Origin: Cyanobacteriota bacterium
Lineage (GTDB): Bacteria; Cyanobacteriota; Cyanobacteriia; PCC-6307; Cyanobiaceae
Reading direction: 5' to 3'
NCBI GenBank assembly: GCA_947463165.1
Contig: CANHSW010000122.1
Span: forward strand, 1 to 6,560
DNA: 6,560 nucleotides
Shown here: positions 5,531-6,560 of the stretch, piece after piece
Layout of the letters: each line of letters opens with the position of its first letter
How positions within the stretch are numbered: the stretch's first letter is position 1
Translations under genes and position numbers: made by a program
The notes under the pieces: model-generated
Database searches by the model: none
What the model was told of the DNA's origin: nothing
What the model saw: only the letters and a program-made list of their open reading frames with translations

Positions 5531-5799
5531 GGCGTGGGGTTTGGCTGCGGTGACGCCTAGGAAAATCGTAGTATTTTTGTGGGCATTGACCTTGCGTGAT
5601 GCATTATTGCGGCCCAGGCGCGGCCAACCCGCAGTCGGCATGGTCATGGCTACACAAACTGGGGGCTCCTGATTCGCTGGCAGGTGTTTCAGCGGCCCCT
5701 ACTCGCTGGGATAAATATTTTGAACGGGAATATAAGCTAAGAATATGCATTGTTCTCCCAGTCGAGTTCATGGGCTCGGGTTACCGGCGTAAACAAATG

Positions 5800-5824
5800 G
5801 GGGAGGTGCATTTGCAGCCTCCCC
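5800..5824 (-). terminator. Rho-independent terminator of the lectin-RTX gene
   Basis: GGGGAGG (5800-5806) pairs with CCTCCCC (5818-5824), continued after one bulged base by TGC/GCA around an ATTT loop. On the minus strand the stem is followed by ATTTGTTT. It starts 19 bases past the stop codon at 5844. Strong GC stem, moderately U-rich tail. Confidence 0.6.
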
Positions 5825-5843
5825 TGGCAGTTGTTTAACTAAT

Positions 5844-6560
5844 TTAGAGGATTATGTCTGATGCGGTGATGTTGGCCAGGCCCGACAGCTGCAGTTCAAA
5901 CTCCGAGGTGGCGAAGTTTGCATCGATGTTGCCGAACAAGAACAGATTGACTCCGGTTACTTGGTAGCGGAGTTGGCCTGCACTCGTAAATGTGGCACTG
6001 TTGCCGAGGAAGCTGAAGGCTTGATCAAGTGCAAACAAGGAGTTGGCATCGATTGCCCCCAGGTCCAGCTTGTCAGCGCCAAGTTGGAAGTCGGTGATCG
6101 TATCTCGGCTGGTAACGCCAGCCGCAGATTCCGTCGCGGTGGTGTATTTGAATACATCGTTGCCGAGCCCTCCCGTCAGGGTGTCGCTGCCTAGTCCACC
6201 CACAAGTGTATCTGCGGAATTGTCGATTTCGATGATACCTCTAAAGAACTCGCCTCCCGGAAGATCGTTCCAGATTCCAGGGCCGTTAAAATTGATTTCT
6301 ACGTAATCTTCTAAGCCACGAAAATTATCTGGTTGATTTCGGGCGAAGTTGGTATAGGTAATTGCCTCTCCATTTGCCCATCTGAATACGCCTTCGGTCA
6401 CTTCGTCGGTAAGGCCAATCCATAATCTTTCGGCGCCGCCAAGGGTATTTACCAGGAATTGGTTTTCTGCGGCGTCGTTAACGGTAACCAGGTTTCCGCC
6501 TAGGCTAACTGCCTGGGCCTGGGCTTGCGTCCAGCTTCCTGCACTGCCCAGGGTGTAAAA
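5844..6560 (-). CDS. C-type lectin-like domain plus RTX repeats, type I secreted protein (5' truncated by window edge)
   Basis: The minus-strand frame is open from the right window edge, so the 238 visible codons are the C-terminal part of a longer gene; the GTG at 6399-6401 is internal. Numbered from the edge, residues 1-112 are a C-type lectin-like domain: WTQAQAQAVSLGGNLVTVND (10-29), LWIGLTD (46-52), QPDN (76-79), an acidic LEDY step (83-86) and WND (97-99). QPD plus WND is the calcium-dependent galactose-type site in animal C-type lectins, here without any cysteine. Residues 121-137 are two RTX nonapeptides, GGLGSDTLT and GGLGNDVF, which bind calcium as a beta-roll. A domain like the RTX protease C-terminus follows (SRDTITDFQLGADKLDL). 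The hydrophobic end ASDIIL suits a type I secretion signal. Likely an extracellular or surface calcium-dependent adhesin; the ligand is inferred. Confidence 0.9.
   Translation of the reverse strand, partial: FYTLGSAGSWTQAQAQAVSLGGNLVTVNDAAENQFLVNTLGGAERLWIGLTDEVTEGVFRWANGEAITYTNFARNQPDNFRGLEDYVEINFNGPGIWNDLPGGEFFRGIIEIDNSADTLVGGLGSDTLTGGLGNDVFKYTTATESAAGVTSRDTITDFQLGADKLDLGAIDANSLFALDQAFSFLGNSATFTSAGQLRYQVTGVNLFLFGNIDANFATSEFELQLSGLANITASDIIL

Larger units (their letters stand above)
5518..5843. other. Intergenic stretch between putative peptide and lectin-RTX gene
   Basis: 326 bases with no convincing gene. The left end holds the AGGA ribosome binding site of the putative peptide and would hold its promoter; A/T-rich AAAAATACTACGAT on the minus strand near 5565-5578 is a possible -10 region, but no -35 is convincing. 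The right end holds the lectin-RTX terminator. A plus-strand frame at 5596-5838 has no recognisable motif. Confidence 0.5.

Noticed and set aside
5444..5647. 67-codon minus-strand ORF ending in a Tyr-Ser pentapeptide repeat, resembling a pentapeptide-repeat protein
   Set aside because: The repeat is the 15-bp minisatellite read in another frame. It lacks the A(D/N)LXX pattern and ends as soon as the array ends.
5596..5838. 80-codon plus-strand ORF
   Set aside because: No motif and no ribosome binding site, and it runs through the lectin-RTX terminator.

Overview
The window looks like a chromosomal segment of a high-GC cyanobacterium, most likely a picocyanobacterium of the Cyanobium/Synechococcus type. 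The evidence is an FtsH tail that reads like the cyanobacterial FtsH2 (photosystem II repair) class, two complete HIP1 palindromes (GCGATCGC) inside gatB, and protein sequences typical of the clade. The genus is an inference; no database search was possible.

Positions 1-4534 are dense, GC-rich core genome. From left to right they hold the 3' end of ftsH (+), a KDPG/KHG-aldolase family gene (+) that begins one base after the ftsH stop, gatB (-) convergent with it, thiO (+) divergent from gatB, and ndk (-) convergent with thiO. These are housekeeping functions: membrane proteolysis, sugar-acid aldol cleavage, tRNA-dependent amidation, thiamine thiazole synthesis and nucleotide balancing. There is little space between them.

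Positions 4535-6560 differ. The DNA is visibly richer in A+T, genes are sparse and several tandem repeats occur (11-bp, 13-bp and 15-bp units). It reads as an accessory region. On its right, running leftward off the window edge, is a secreted-protein gene: a C-type lectin-like domain with intact QPD and WND calcium/sugar motifs, two RTX nonapeptide repeats and a type I secretion C-terminus, followed by a good hairpin terminator. To its left on the same strand is a 98-codon ORF. Its N-terminus looks like a double-glycine leader (ending L-x7-V-N-G-G) and is preceded by a Shine-Dalgarno-like AGGA. The start region of this ORF is a 15-bp minisatellite that duplicates the pentapeptide (M/I)STQ(K/Q).

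The most interesting idea is that the accessory region encodes two ABC-exported products side by side: a possible double-glycine leader peptide of the bacteriocin/RiPP type and a galactose-type lectin-RTX protein. The peptide call is an inference from leader architecture alone. No exporter, peptidase or modification enzyme is inside the window.
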